DNA from: PWND01 sp964601515
Lineage (GTDB): Bacteria > Bacteroidota > Bacteroidia > Bacteroidales > UBA7960
DNA length: 8,688 nt
Assembly (NCBI GenBank): GCA_964601515.1
Contig: CAZRNU010000130.1
Location: forward strand, 1-8,688
Reading direction: 5' to 3'
Positions within the stretch are counted from its first letter, which is position 1; each line of letters begins with the position of its first letter. A program made the translations under genes and the position numbers. Below are positions 1 through 6,076 of the stretch, piece by piece. A model generated the notes under the pieces. The model worked only from the letters and a program-made list of their open reading frames with translations, did not search any database and had not been told where the DNA came from.

Positions 1-2
1 AT

Positions 3-485
3 TACACATTTTTATTGGCTTCTTATGTTGATGTTTATAACAGAAATGCCTTTATAGGTTGTCATGAGATGGTTCATTTGCTTACACACAGAGCACTTGG
101 CAATAATTACACAAGAATGATGAATGAAGGATATGCAGTAGCTCTATCAGGTTCATTTGGAAGAACATATGATGAAGTTGAGGAAAGAGTTGTTGCAAGA
201 ACAATATCAGACTGGATGCAATTTCATTACCAAAACAACAACATTCTTACTCCATATCAATTGCTTCACGAACCGGAAAGAGCCGATGATGTTTTTTGCC
301 CGAATGCCGGATTATTTATTTCTTATTTGTGGAAAAATTATGAAGTTGAAAATGTAAATAAATTGTTTAATAAATCTTCAGATGAGATGATGGCATTATT
401 TCCCGGCTTATTTGGAAAAACTTTTTCAGAAGTATCAGTTGAATATCTGCAATTTGTGGAAGAAACATACGATAATGAAAAGTAA
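3..485 (+). CDS. Zinc metallopeptidase-like protein (gluzincin type), 3' part only
   Basis: This is the C-terminal part of a larger gene. The frame is open to the left edge, so the in-frame TTG at 15 is not a real start. An HExxH zinc motif (HEMVH, codons at 63-77) is followed 17 residues later by a glutamate in MNEGYAVAL (Glu codon at 126-128). That is the spacing and NEG-type context of gluzincin peptidases, in which the two His and the second Glu bind zinc and the first Glu is catalytic. The rest is a helical C-terminal domain rich in aromatic and acidic residues, with no membrane segment. The N-terminal part, including any signal peptide or lipobox, lies outside the window, so location and substrate cannot be read. 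The stop codon is 1 nt from the end of the convergent phosphopantetheinyl transferase gene. The zinc-peptidase fold is fairly sure; the exact family is not. Confidence 0.75.
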   Translation, partial: YTFLLASYVDVYNRNAFIGCHEMVHLLTHRALGNNYTRMMNEGYAVALSGSFGRTYDEVEERVVARTISDWMQFHYQNNNILTPYQLLHEPERADDVFCPNAGLFISYLWKNYEVENVNKLFNKSSDEMMALFPGLFGKTFSEVSVEYLQFVEETYDNEK

Positions 486-486
486 A

Positions 487-1125
487 TTAATTATCAACCG
501 AATAGACTAAAATATATTTTTCTAAAGTTTGATAGAACAGGTCGTACGTTTTTGTAAACTCCTCAGAATATATCTCTCCCCTAACATCACCATAACCCTT
601 GAATGTAAAAGGAAATATTTTGATATTATCTTTAAACATCAAATTCCTTTTTCCATAAAGCTTATATAATGCTTCTTTTGCTGCCCATATAACGTATAGT
701 TTTTGCAATGCATTTTTTTCTACAGTTGAAGCTACTTCACTTTTACTTAGGAATTTGTGGGCTATATTAAATATTTTGGGATCTATTTCTTCTATATCAA
801 TTCCTACAGAACGATTTGGACTAACAATCAATGCAGAAAACTTCCCTGAGTGTGATACAGAAATATGACGAACGCCATTATTTAAGAATGGTTTTCCGTA
901 TTCATCATATTCAATTGCGGAAAGCTCTTCAGGTTTTACAAGATATGGAAGAATAAGCCGATAACTAAGCCAATGTCGTTTTCTGGAAATAGTCTTTAAG
1001 CTGTCATAAATGCTTTGTTCCTTTTCAGATAGGGATATTTTGTTGTAAAGTTCGTCAACAGTTTCGTTGATTTCCCATACCCCAATAGAAGCATTCTTAA
1101 CGACCTTTTTATAAAAAAGACCCAT
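487..1125 (-). CDS. 4'-phosphopantetheinyl transferase superfamily protein
   Basis: The enzyme class moves the 4'-phosphopantetheine arm of coenzyme A to a serine on acyl, peptidyl or aryl carrier proteins. The 212-residue product has the family signatures in order: ISVSHSG (88-94, His92), VGIDIEEI (107-114, Asp110 and Glu112 as Mg ligands), FLS with E130, and WAAKEALYK (147-155, with Lys150, Glu151 and Lys155). Its length and the N-terminal extension before the SHSG motif suit the Sfp/AcpT-like group rather than the short AcpS of about 120 residues. The ATG at 1123-1125 gives the full family length and has no clear Shine-Dalgarno, as usual in this phylum. A TAnnTTTG box lies 40 nt upstream on the minus strand. 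No carrier-protein or synthase gene is visible nearby, so it may serve fatty acid synthesis or a distant pathway; the target is unknown. Confidence 0.9.
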   Translation of the reverse strand: MGLFYKKVVKNASIGVWEINETVDELYNKISLSEKEQSIYDSLKTISRKRHWLSYRLILPYLVKPEELSAIEYDEYGKPFLNNGVRHISVSHSGKFSALIVSPNRSVGIDIEEIDPKIFNIAHKFLSKSEVASTVEKNALQKLYVIWAAKEALYKLYGKRNLMFKDNIKIFPFTFKGYGDVRGEIYSEEFTKTYDLFYQTLEKYILVYSVDN

Positions 1126-1165
1126 ATCCCGCTTTTTTGTAAATATTTTATTCCCGTGCTCGATG

Positions 1166-1173
1166 CAAATTTA
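1166..1173 (-). promoter_or_regulatory. Putative -7 box for the phosphopantetheinyl transferase gene
   Basis: Read on the minus strand this is TAAATTTG, a full match to the Bacteroidota -7 consensus TAnnTTTG, about 40 nt upstream of the start codon. I see no TTG at the usual -33 distance, so the call rests on one element and its position. Confidence 0.45.
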
Positions 1174-1194
1174 AATATATTATATCTAAAAATG

Positions 1195-1210
1195 AATTTG
1201 TTAACAAATT
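1195..1210. repeat. Perfect 16-bp palindrome in a divergent intergenic region
   Basis: AATTTGTTAACAAATT equals its own reverse complement over all 16 bases. It lies between the divergent phosphopantetheinyl transferase and ahcY genes, just upstream of the putative -7 box of the former (1166-1173). It has the form of a binding site for a dimeric DNA-binding protein, but no regulator gene is in the window. It is AT-rich, so chance is possible. Confidence 0.5.
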
Positions 1211-1269
1211 TTGACAGGAAATTCCGTTTTGTTTCTAAATAGTATTTCCAAAAATCAAAATTGCCAATT

Positions 1270-1310
1270 TATGCCTTTTATGCCTATTTTTTTTAAACAT
1301 ATAAGGCATA
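1270..1310. repeat. Repeated TATGCCT arms with one complementary arm (alternative hairpins)
   Basis: Two direct copies, TATGCCTT (1270-1277) and TATGCCTA (1279-1286), precede a T-run (1287-1294) and an inverted copy AAGGCATA (1303-1310). Either upstream copy could pair with the downstream arm. It lies upstream of the ahcY -7 box, so it would not be in an mRNA starting there. It could act at the DNA level, or in a longer transcript. Confidence 0.4.
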
Positions 1311-1373
1311 TAAGACAACATCAGACTAGTGCCGTTCTAAATAATCGGAAGTCAAATCTTACTATAATATTAC

Positions 1374-1381
1374 TATCTTTG
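1374..1381 (+). promoter_or_regulatory. Putative -7 box for ahcY
   Basis: TATCTTTG fully matches TAnnTTTG and ends 22 nt before the ahcY start. That predicts a leader of only about 15 nt, which leaves no room for a riboswitch. No convincing -33 TTG is seen at the expected distance. Confidence 0.55.
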
Positions 1382-1403
1382 CAAAAAATTTTATAAAATT
1401 ATA

Positions 1404-2828
1404 ATGATGGAAAACATAGTATCAGAAAAACAACTAACATACAAAATTAAAGACATCAATCTTGCAGATTTTGGACGCAAAGAAATAGAAATAGCAGAAA
1501 AAGAAATGCCGGGATTGATGGCAGTTAGAGAAAAATACGGCAAGGAAAAACCCCTGAAAAATGTAAGAGTTACAGGGTCTTTACACATGACGGTGCAAAC
1601 TGCTGTTTTAATAGAAACTTTGGTTGAACTAGGCGCTGACGTTAGATGGGCAAGTTGCAATATTTTTTCAACACAAGACCATGCAGCAGCAGCAATTGCA
1701 AAAAGAGGAATTCCTGTATTTGCATGGAAGGGTGAAACTCTTGAAGAATATTGGTGGTGTACAGAACAAGCACTATCATTTCCCGGAGGAAAAGGCCCAC
1801 AACTAATAGTTGACGACGGAGGCGATGCTACATTACTTATACACATGGGATATAAGGCAGAAAATGACCCTTCATATTTGGATAAAAAACCCTCAAGTTC
1901 TGAAGAAGCAATTATTCTGCAACTTCTTAAAAAAACATACAAAGAGGATAATCAGAAATGGCACAATGTTGTTAAAGAGTGGAAAGGTGTTTCTGAAGAA
2001 ACTACAACCGGCGTTCACAGGTTATACCAAATGATGGAGAGAGGTGAATTATTGGTTCCGGCAATTAATGTTAATGACTCCGTTACAAAATCAAAATTTG
2101 ACAATCTTTACGGATGTCGTGAATCGCTTGCCGATGGCATTAAGAGAGCAACAGACGTTATGATTGCAGGAAAAGTTGTTGTTGTTTGCGGATATGGTGA
2201 TGTTGGTAAAGGCTGCGCAAGATCAATGAAAAGCTACGGAGCAAGAGTTATAGTAACTGAAATCGACCCTATTTGCGCACTTCAGGCTGCAATGGAAGGC
2301 TTTGAAGTTACAACTATAGAAGATTCACTTGCCGAAGGAAACATTTATGTAACAACTACAGGAAACAAGGATGTTATTACAGTTGAACATATGACAAAAA
2401 TGAAAGATCAGGCAATTGTTTGCAACATCGGACATTTCGATAATGAAATTCAGGTAGAAAAACTTGAACAAACAAAAGGAATTCAAAAAGTAAATATTAA
2501 ACCTCAGGTTGATAAATATATAATGCCAAATGGCAATGAAATTTTCATTCTTGCAGAAGGAAGGCTGGTAAACCTAGGATGTGCAACAGGGCATCCATCT
2601 TTTGTAATGAGCAACTCATTTACAAACCAAACATTGGCGCAGATTGATCTTTGGAAGAAAAATTATCCGATTGGTGTATATTGCTTATCTAAAGAGCTTG
2701 ATGAGGAAGTTGCAAGGCTTCACCTTGATAAAATTGGCGTAAAACTAACAAAACTCACTAAAGAACAAGCTGATTATATTGGAGTAAAAGTTGAAGGGCC
2801 ATATAAACCCGAACATTACAGATACTAA
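1404..2828 (+). CDS. ahcY: Adenosylhomocysteinase (S-adenosyl-L-homocysteine hydrolase)
   Basis: This cytosolic NAD-dependent enzyme splits S-adenosylhomocysteine reversibly into homocysteine and adenosine, removing the product inhibitor of methyltransferases in the activated methyl cycle. The 474-residue product is full length. Family blocks include TGSLHMT (57-63, His61), QDHAAAAIA, the substrate-site DDGGD (137-141), EETTTGVH (198-205), and NDSVTKSKFDNLYG (224-237) with Lys229 and Asp233 matching the known active-site pair. The Rossmann nucleotide loop is CGYGDVGKG (262-270). NIGHFD (341-346), LGCATGHPSFVMSNSF (391-406) and the C-terminal KPEHYRY follow. It carries the roughly 40-residue insertion around 150-190 that is common in bacterial enzymes. 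Two adjacent ATGs (1404 and 1407) are possible starts. It appears to be transcribed alone, and its stop codon overlaps the convergent lipoprotein gene by 4 bp. Confidence 0.98.
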   Translation: MMENIVSEKQLTYKIKDINLADFGRKEIEIAEKEMPGLMAVREKYGKEKPLKNVRVTGSLHMTVQTAVLIETLVELGADVRWASCNIFSTQDHAAAAIAKRGIPVFAWKGETLEEYWWCTEQALSFPGGKGPQLIVDDGGDATLLIHMGYKAENDPSYLDKKPSSSEEAIILQLLKKTYKEDNQKWHNVVKEWKGVSEETTTGVHRLYQMMERGELLVPAINVNDSVTKSKFDNLYGCRESLADGIKRATDVMIAGKVVVVCGYGDVGKGCARSMKSYGARVIVTEIDPICALQAAMEGFEVTTIEDSLAEGNIYVTTTGNKDVITVEHMTKMKDQAIVCNIGHFDNEIQVEKLEQTKGIQKVNIKPQVDKYIMPNGNEIFILAEGRLVNLGCATGHPSFVMSNSFTNQTLAQIDLWKKNYPIGVYCLSKELDEEVARLHLDKIGVKLTKLTKEQADYIGVKVEGPYKPEHYRY

Positions 2829-3253
2829 TTAGTTACTTGCAGATAATTTCTTTCTGCATCAAAAAAAGTTCTATACTGCTTGAGAGGATGCTTGGATGGC
2901 CCGTCGACAACGGAGCCATCCAGCATTAAATATCTCGACCCACAGCATTCGTCAATTGCTAAAGGCGGTTCTTTAACTTCAATTCTGCAATCATATTCAT
3001 AAGGATGGTGGGGGCAGGCCCTGTCGAATGCCATAAATTCATTCAATGAATATCGAAAAATTACAATACCATTAAACCCGTAATCATTTTTATAAATGAA
3101 GCCGTTGATATTTTGCAATTCATAATGAGTATTGATATTTACTAAAAGATCAACATAAACATCAGGCACAGGATGCTTATAGTCGTCCTTACAAGAATTT
3201 GATGTAACAACCAACAGAATTGTAAAAGTCAATATTTTTATAAACAATCTCAT
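2825..3253 (-). CDS. Rieske-like lipoprotein with an atypical cluster-ligand set
   Basis: The 142-residue product has a hydrophobic signal (about 4-17) ending in SNSC with Cys21 followed by KDD, a loose lipobox typical of Bacteroidota, so it is probably an anchored envelope lipoprotein. The body resembles a Rieske domain. A first motif CPHH (Cys80, His82, His83) is followed by Cys89. The second motif is CCGSRY (Cys103, Cys104), then LDGSVVDGPSKHPLKQY, which matches the post-cluster GPxxxPL segment of Rieske proteins. Canonical Rieske proteins use C-x-H and C-x-x-H to hold [2Fe-2S]; here no His follows Cys104. From memory, related Bacteroidota lipoproteins share the CCGS form, so this is likely a family trait and not a mutation. 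Whether it binds iron-sulfur, another metal, or forms disulfides is open. No redox partner is adjacent. Confidence 0.75.
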   Translation of the reverse strand: MRLFIKILTFTILLVVTSNSCKDDYKHPVPDVYVDLLVNINTHYELQNINGFIYKNDYGFNGIVIFRYSLNEFMAFDRACPHHPYEYDCRIEVKEPPLAIDECCGSRYLMLDGSVVDGPSKHPLKQYRTFFDAERNYLQVTN

Positions 3254-3285
3254 TTCTTAAGAACGCAAAAACAAAAAAATAATTA

Positions 3286-3293
3286 CAAAAGTA
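3286..3293 (-). promoter_or_regulatory. Putative -7 box for the Rieske-like lipoprotein gene
   Basis: On the minus strand this reads TACTTTTG, a full TAnnTTTG match, 32 nt upstream of the start codon. There is no clear -33 TTG at standard spacing. Confidence 0.45.
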
Positions 3294-3366
3294 CAATAAA
3301 ATATAATGAACACACTTTAACCCGCTAATACTATTATTATAAGGCACAACATAACATTTAACTTAT

Positions 3367-3374
3367 TATATTTG
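3367..3374 (+). promoter_or_regulatory. Putative -7 box for the small basic lipoprotein gene
   Basis: TATATTTG fully matches TAnnTTTG and lies 53 nt upstream of the ATG at 3428. With the box at 3286-3293 it forms a divergent pair within the 174-bp intergenic stretch. No good -33 element is seen. Confidence 0.45.
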
Positions 3375-3427
3375 TGATAATAAATTCACTTGTAAGGCGT
3401 TAGAATTTTAGTACAAAATGAACAGGA

Positions 3428-3715
3428 ATGAAGCATTTTAGATATTTCATATTTATAATGGCTATTATGATGGTGCCGGCAAGTTCCTGCACTCCTAAAT
3501 CTAAGGCTACAGCAGCACAAAAAAAGACAGAAAAAACACAAGAAAAAAGGAGAAAAGAAGCTGAGAAAACGATAAAAGAAGCGCAAAAACAACATTTGAA
3601 AGCCCAAACACGTGATGCCAGGAAAAGGATGAAGCAAACAAAACGAAAAAGTGAAGATTGGGGCGGTGTAAAACAGCCTTTCTATAAACGTTGGTGGCGT
3701 AGAGTTTTTAAATAA
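3428..3715 (+). CDS. Small, very basic lipoprotein of unknown function
   Basis: The 95-residue product begins with a signal segment (about 4-18) ending in PASSC, with Cys21 as the probable lipidated residue, so envelope anchoring is likely. From 22 to about 80 it is a charged Lys/Arg/Glu/Gln/Ala stretch likely to form one long helix or coiled coil. It ends in an aromatic-basic tail (FYKRWWRRVFK) that could touch membrane lipid or another polyanion. I recall similar short basic lipoproteins in Bacteroidales, without an assigned function. The ATG at 3428 places the signal peptide correctly; a nearby ATG at 3418 opens only a 7-codon frame. The downstream gene has its own -7 box, so the two may be separate transcripts. 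It is real as a gene on lipobox and composition; its role is unknown. Confidence 0.75.
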   Translation: MKHFRYFIFIMAIMMVPASSCTPKSKATAAQKKTEKTQEKRRKEAEKTIKEAQKQHLKAQTRDARKRMKQTKRKSEDWGGVKQPFYKRWWRRVFK

Positions 3716-3750
3716 TAATTATAAAACTTTTATTTTCATATAATTGATTA

Positions 3751-3758
3751 TATCTTTG
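3751..3758 (+). promoter_or_regulatory. Putative -7 box for the membrane-anchored acidic protein gene
   Basis: TATCTTTG fully matches TAnnTTTG and ends 16 nt before the ATG at 3775, implying a leader of about 10 nt. A -33 TTG at proper spacing is not visible. Confidence 0.5.
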
Positions 3759-3774
3759 ATAAAAAATACCGTTA

Positions 3775-4335
3775 ATGGAAGACCTCATATATATAATACT
3801 TGCAATTGTTTGGATAGTTGTTGGAATTGTTGGCGCAAACAAAAAGAAGAAAGCGCAAGCGCCACAGCAGGCAAAACCTGTTGAAGCTCAACAAGAACCT
3901 GAGTATCAACCTCAACCTCAGCCTGCCAGAGGTTTGGAAGCAATGATTGAAGATATTTTCGAGAAAAACTCTCCAATTGAAGAAACAGAAGCATCTCTAG
4001 AAACTCTTAGTGAAAGCTTGGAGGAATATATTGAGCCTGAGGAGTATAAATTTGAGTATCCTGAAACGGTATATCCTGAAAACAAATATGATCAGTTTTC
4101 GCAAGGATATAAAATGGATCAAGATTATGAATTTGGCTCACAAGATTTTGAAAGCATTGAAGATATGATTAAAATGCTTGAAAAGGAAGATGAAAGCAGG
4201 CCTGAAGTTGTTGACCTTGATTCTTCAGATCAAATGTCAAATTCAGATATTATTGATTCAGATTATTTGTCTGAATTTGTAAACAACCCCAAAAAAGCTA
4301 TAATATATTCGGAAATTATTAATAGAAGATATTAG
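3775..4335 (+). CDS. Membrane-anchored acidic protein of unknown function
   Basis: The 186-residue product has one N-terminal membrane segment (about 4-20), then a basic stop-transfer patch KKKK (23-26). A Gln/Pro-rich linker with a QPQPQP repeat (45-50) and a long Glu/Asp/Ser/Tyr-rich, probably disordered region (about 55-165) follow. The basic patch after the helix predicts a cytoplasmic tail. A short non-acidic C-terminal motif, KKAIIYSEIINRRY (173-186), looks like a docking peptide. I recall a similar AxIYSEIxNRxY ending in other Bacteroidota small membrane proteins, unverified here. No enzymatic motif is visible. It may be an adaptor that ties a soluble partner to the inner membrane, which is inference. 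The neighbours (a basic lipoprotein and greA) do not reveal the partner. Confidence 0.8.
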   Translation: MEDLIYIILAIVWIVVGIVGANKKKKAQAPQQAKPVEAQQEPEYQPQPQPARGLEAMIEDIFEKNSPIEETEASLETLSESLEEYIEPEEYKFEYPETVYPENKYDQFSQGYKMDQDYEFGSQDFESIEDMIKMLEKEDESRPEVVDLDSSDQMSNSDIIDSDYLSEFVNNPKKAIIYSEIINRRY

Positions 4336-4366
4336 ATTTTTTTTTAGTTTGTACCATTTTATTGAT

Positions 4367-4374
4367 TATATTTG
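4367..4374 (+). promoter_or_regulatory. Putative -7 box of a small RNA / greA leader
   Basis: TATATTTG fully matches TAnnTTTG. A TTTG at 4348-4351 lies upstream with a 15-bp gap, a little shorter than the usual spacing. Transcription would start near 4381 and meet the terminator hairpin within about 60 nt. Confidence 0.55.
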
Positions 4375-4380
4375 CATTAG

Positions 4381-4444
4381 ATTTTAAACGATAATAATTT
4401 GCTCCGATATGGGTTACACCTAACAATTATCGGAGTGTTTTTTT
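4381..4444 (+). ncRNA. Candidate ~60-nt small RNA or terminated greA leader transcript
   Basis: Starting about 7 nt after the -7 box at 4367-4374, a transcript would contain a 20-nt AU-rich head and then a terminator hairpin ending in a T-run. It holds no sensible open reading frame. It could be an independent small RNA or the prematurely ended leader of greA, which begins 137 nt after the T-run and lacks its own TAnnTTTG box. Both ends are predictions. Confidence 0.45.
4402..4444 (+). terminator. Intrinsic terminator upstream of greA
   Basis: Perfect 8-bp arms CTCCGATA (4402-4409) and TATCGGAG (4428-4435) enclose a second 4-bp stem, GTTA (4413-4416) with TAAC (4421-4424), capped by CACC. 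The two stems are joined by a symmetric UGG/AAU internal loop with tandem G-A mismatches. A run of seven T (4438-4444) follows. This is the strongest simple terminator in the left half of the window. Confidence 0.8.
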
Positions 4445-4581
4445 AAAAAAAATTCTATTACACTGGTTGTCAGTTTGTTAATTTAACTCAGGCTGTCAAC
4501 TGTTTTTTTTTACCATTTTTTTCTGTTTAATGAAAACGGCATTATGCCTAAATAGAGATTTATAAAGTAATTAAGATTATC

Positions 4582-5055
4582 ATGAACGAAGTTAAGTATT
4601 TTACAAAAGATGGCCTGCAAAAGCTTAAGGATGAACTAGAAAAGATGAAGTCTGTAGAAAGGCCTGCTATATCTGTTATGATAGCTGAAGCGAGAGAAAA
4701 GGGCGACCTTTCAGAGAATGCTGAATATGACGCTGCCAAAAATGCACAAGCGATGTTAGAATTACGTATCTCAAAACTTGAAGATACTCTTAGCAATGCC
4801 AGGGTCATTGATGAAAGTCAGCTAGATAATACTAAAATCTCTATTCTTTCAATAGTTAAATTACGCAATTTGCAAAATAAAGCATTAGTTGCTTATACAC
4901 TTGTACCGGAAAATGAAGCTGATATTAAAGCAGGGAAGATTTCTGTTAATTCTCCAATTGCAAGGGGGCTTTTAGGTAAAAGTGCCGGTGAAATTGTTGA
5001 AATCACTGTGCCTGCCGGTGTTATGAAATTCGAGATAATTGAAATTTCAATGTAA
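4582..5055 (+). CDS. greA: Transcription elongation factor GreA
   Basis: GreA enters the secondary channel of RNA polymerase and stimulates cleavage of backtracked RNA, rescuing arrested complexes. The 157-residue product is the family's normal length. The N-terminal coiled coil (about 8-75) carries the tip motif GDLSENAEYDAAK (41-53), with acidic residues Asp42 and Glu45 at the places that chelate the catalytic Mg ion. The C-terminal FKBP-like domain shows ISVNSPIARGLLGK (120-133) and VEITVPAGVMKFEI (139-152). The ATG at 4582 starts the typical MxxVxYFTxxGLxKL opening. The 246-bp upstream region holds a small terminated transcription unit (see 4367-4444) and no other TAnnTTTG box. The HIT gene begins 43 nt downstream and is probably co-transcribed. 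Confidence 0.97.
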   Translation: MNEVKYFTKDGLQKLKDELEKMKSVERPAISVMIAEAREKGDLSENAEYDAAKNAQAMLELRISKLEDTLSNARVIDESQLDNTKISILSIVKLRNLQNKALVAYTLVPENEADIKAGKISVNSPIARGLLGKSAGEIVEITVPAGVMKFEIIEISM

Positions 5056-5098
5056 TTCTATATTACAATACTATCATATCAACTTATACCATAAAACA

Positions 5099-5497
5099 AT
5101 GAGCAGTATTTTTTCAAAAATAGTAAATGGAGAGATTCCCTGCCATAAAGTTGCAGAGAATGAGAAATTCCTTGCATTTCTTGATATAAACCCTTTGGCA
5201 AAAGGACACACTCTTGTAATTCCCAAGCAAGAAATAGATTACATTTTCGATATTGATGATGAACTTTATAAGGAATTATTTTTGTTTGCAAAAAAAGTTG
5301 CACATTCAATTAGGAAATGTGTTAATTGCAAAAGAGTTGGCGTTGCTGTCGTAGGACTTGAAGTTCCACACACTCATATTCATTTGGTTCCGATAAACAG
5401 TGTTTATGATATCGACTTTAGCAAGCCCAAGCTAAAACTTAGCAGCGATGAACTAAAGATGATTGCAGAAAGAATTGCATCAAAGGTGGTTTTGTAA
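5099..5497 (+). CDS. HIT-family protein (histidine triad nucleotide hydrolase/transferase)
   Basis: HIT proteins act on the alpha-phosphate of nucleotides, for example hydrolysing adenosine phosphoramidates or dinucleoside polyphosphates, through a covalent nucleotidyl-histidine. The 132-residue product starts with SIFSKIVNGEIPCHKV (3-18), the standard HINT-like N-terminus, followed by FLDINPLAKGHTLVIPK (27-43). The triad HTHIH (91-95, central nucleophile His93) runs into LVPIN. I chose the ATG at 5099; an in-frame TTG at 5039 would add 20 residues and overlap greA, but that extension is not family-like. It follows greA after 43 nt without a promoter box, so a greA-HIT operon is likely, and I recall this pairing as frequent in Bacteroidota. 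The physiological substrate cannot be told. Confidence 0.93.
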   Translation: MSSIFSKIVNGEIPCHKVAENEKFLAFLDINPLAKGHTLVIPKQEIDYIFDIDDELYKELFLFAKKVAHSIRKCVNCKRVGVAVVGLEVPHTHIHLVPINSVYDIDFSKPKLKLSSDELKMIAERIASKVVL

Positions 5498-5498
5498 T

Positions 5499-6059
5499 TC
5501 AGCCTTTAACTCTGTCAGGATTCTGATTTAAAAAAGCTTTCCATCCTGTATATGATGTTTCGTCAGATTTGACTAATCTTTTATTTTGGAAGTAATGGCA
5601 TAATGCTACACCCAAAGCATCCGTAATATCTAATAATTCCGGAATCTCTTTAATAGACAGCAACTGCATAACTAATGAGGCAAGTTGCTCTTTTGATGCA
5701 CTGCCTTTACCTGTAATTGATTGTTTTATTTTTCTTGGAGAATATTCAAAAACGGGAACATCTCTGTATAAAGCCGCGGCAATTGCAACGCCCTGTGCTC
5801 TGCCAAGCTTAAGCATCGACTGAACATTCTTGCCAAAAAACGGACTTTCAATAGCAAGCTCATCAGGATGATAAGTATCAATAACCCTCAAAGTAGTTTC
5901 AAATATTTTCTTAAGTTTTAATTCATGATTTGTAAGTTTGCTTAACTTTAGCACATCCATCGTAAGGACTTCAACTTTTGAGCCTTTAACACAGATTATC
6001 CCAAGGCCCATGTTGTTTGTACCGGGATCTATTCCCAAAATTATCCTTTCGGCGGTCAT
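5499..6059 (-). CDS. ruvC: Crossover junction endodeoxyribonuclease RuvC
   Basis: RuvC is the dimeric, Mg-dependent Holliday junction resolvase that works with RuvAB in recombinational repair. The 186-residue product shows the RNase H-like fold signatures: ILGIDPGTNNMG (7-18) with Asp11, AIESPFFGKN (69-78) with Glu71, the LGRAQG helix (85-90), YSPRKIKQSITGKGSASKEQ (106-125), and the final acidic pair Asp144 and Asp147 in DITDALGVALCHY. All four catalytic acids are present with the usual spacing. I chose the ATG at 6057-6059; the TTG three codons upstream is unnecessary. The C-terminal tail after about 160 is longer and less conserved, as is common. Its end is 1 nt from the HIT stop codon, and its start is 17 bp from the divergent membrane-protein gene, so its promoter must overlap that gene. 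ruvA and ruvB are not in the window. Confidence 0.97.
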   Translation of the reverse strand: MTAERIILGIDPGTNNMGLGIICVKGSKVEVLTMDVLKLSKLTNHELKLKKIFETTLRVIDTYHPDELAIESPFFGKNVQSMLKLGRAQGVAIAAALYRDVPVFEYSPRKIKQSITGKGSASKEQLASLVMQLLSIKEIPELLDITDALGVALCHYFQNKRLVKSDETSYTGWKAFLNQNPDRVKG

Positions 6060-6076
6060 AAATTGCAATTATTACA

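Noticed and set aside
1211..1216. TTGACA, a perfect enterobacterial -35 box
   Set aside because: The rest of the window uses Bacteroidota-type boxes, and no TATAAT-like element lies at 17 bp.
1211..1396. 61-codon open frame in the intergenic region
   Set aside because: It starts with TTG, has no recognisable domain and overlaps repeats and the ahcY promoter.
1211..1403. S-adenosylhomocysteine riboswitch in front of ahcY
   Set aside because: The best -7 box leaves a leader of about 15 nt, and I see none of the GC-rich stems expected of that riboswitch class.
1391..1942. 183-codon minus-strand open frame opposite ahcY
   Set aside because: It is a shadow of a highly conserved gene; its Ser/Ile/Leu-rich translation has no family features.
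4470..4510. Second terminator before greA
   Set aside because: There is a long T-run (4502-4510), but the possible arms CAGTT and AACTG are short with a large loop.
4538..4548. GGCATTATGCC hairpin in the greA leader
   Set aside because: The arms of 5 bp leave a loop too small to form without opening pairs; likely chance.
5039..5098. Longer start for the HIT protein
   Set aside because: It begins with TTG inside greA and adds 20 residues that do not resemble the family; the ATG at 5099 matches the usual N-terminus.
6060..6068. RuvC start three codons upstream
   Set aside because: The codon is TTG; the ATG at 6057-6059 is adequate and fits the family length.
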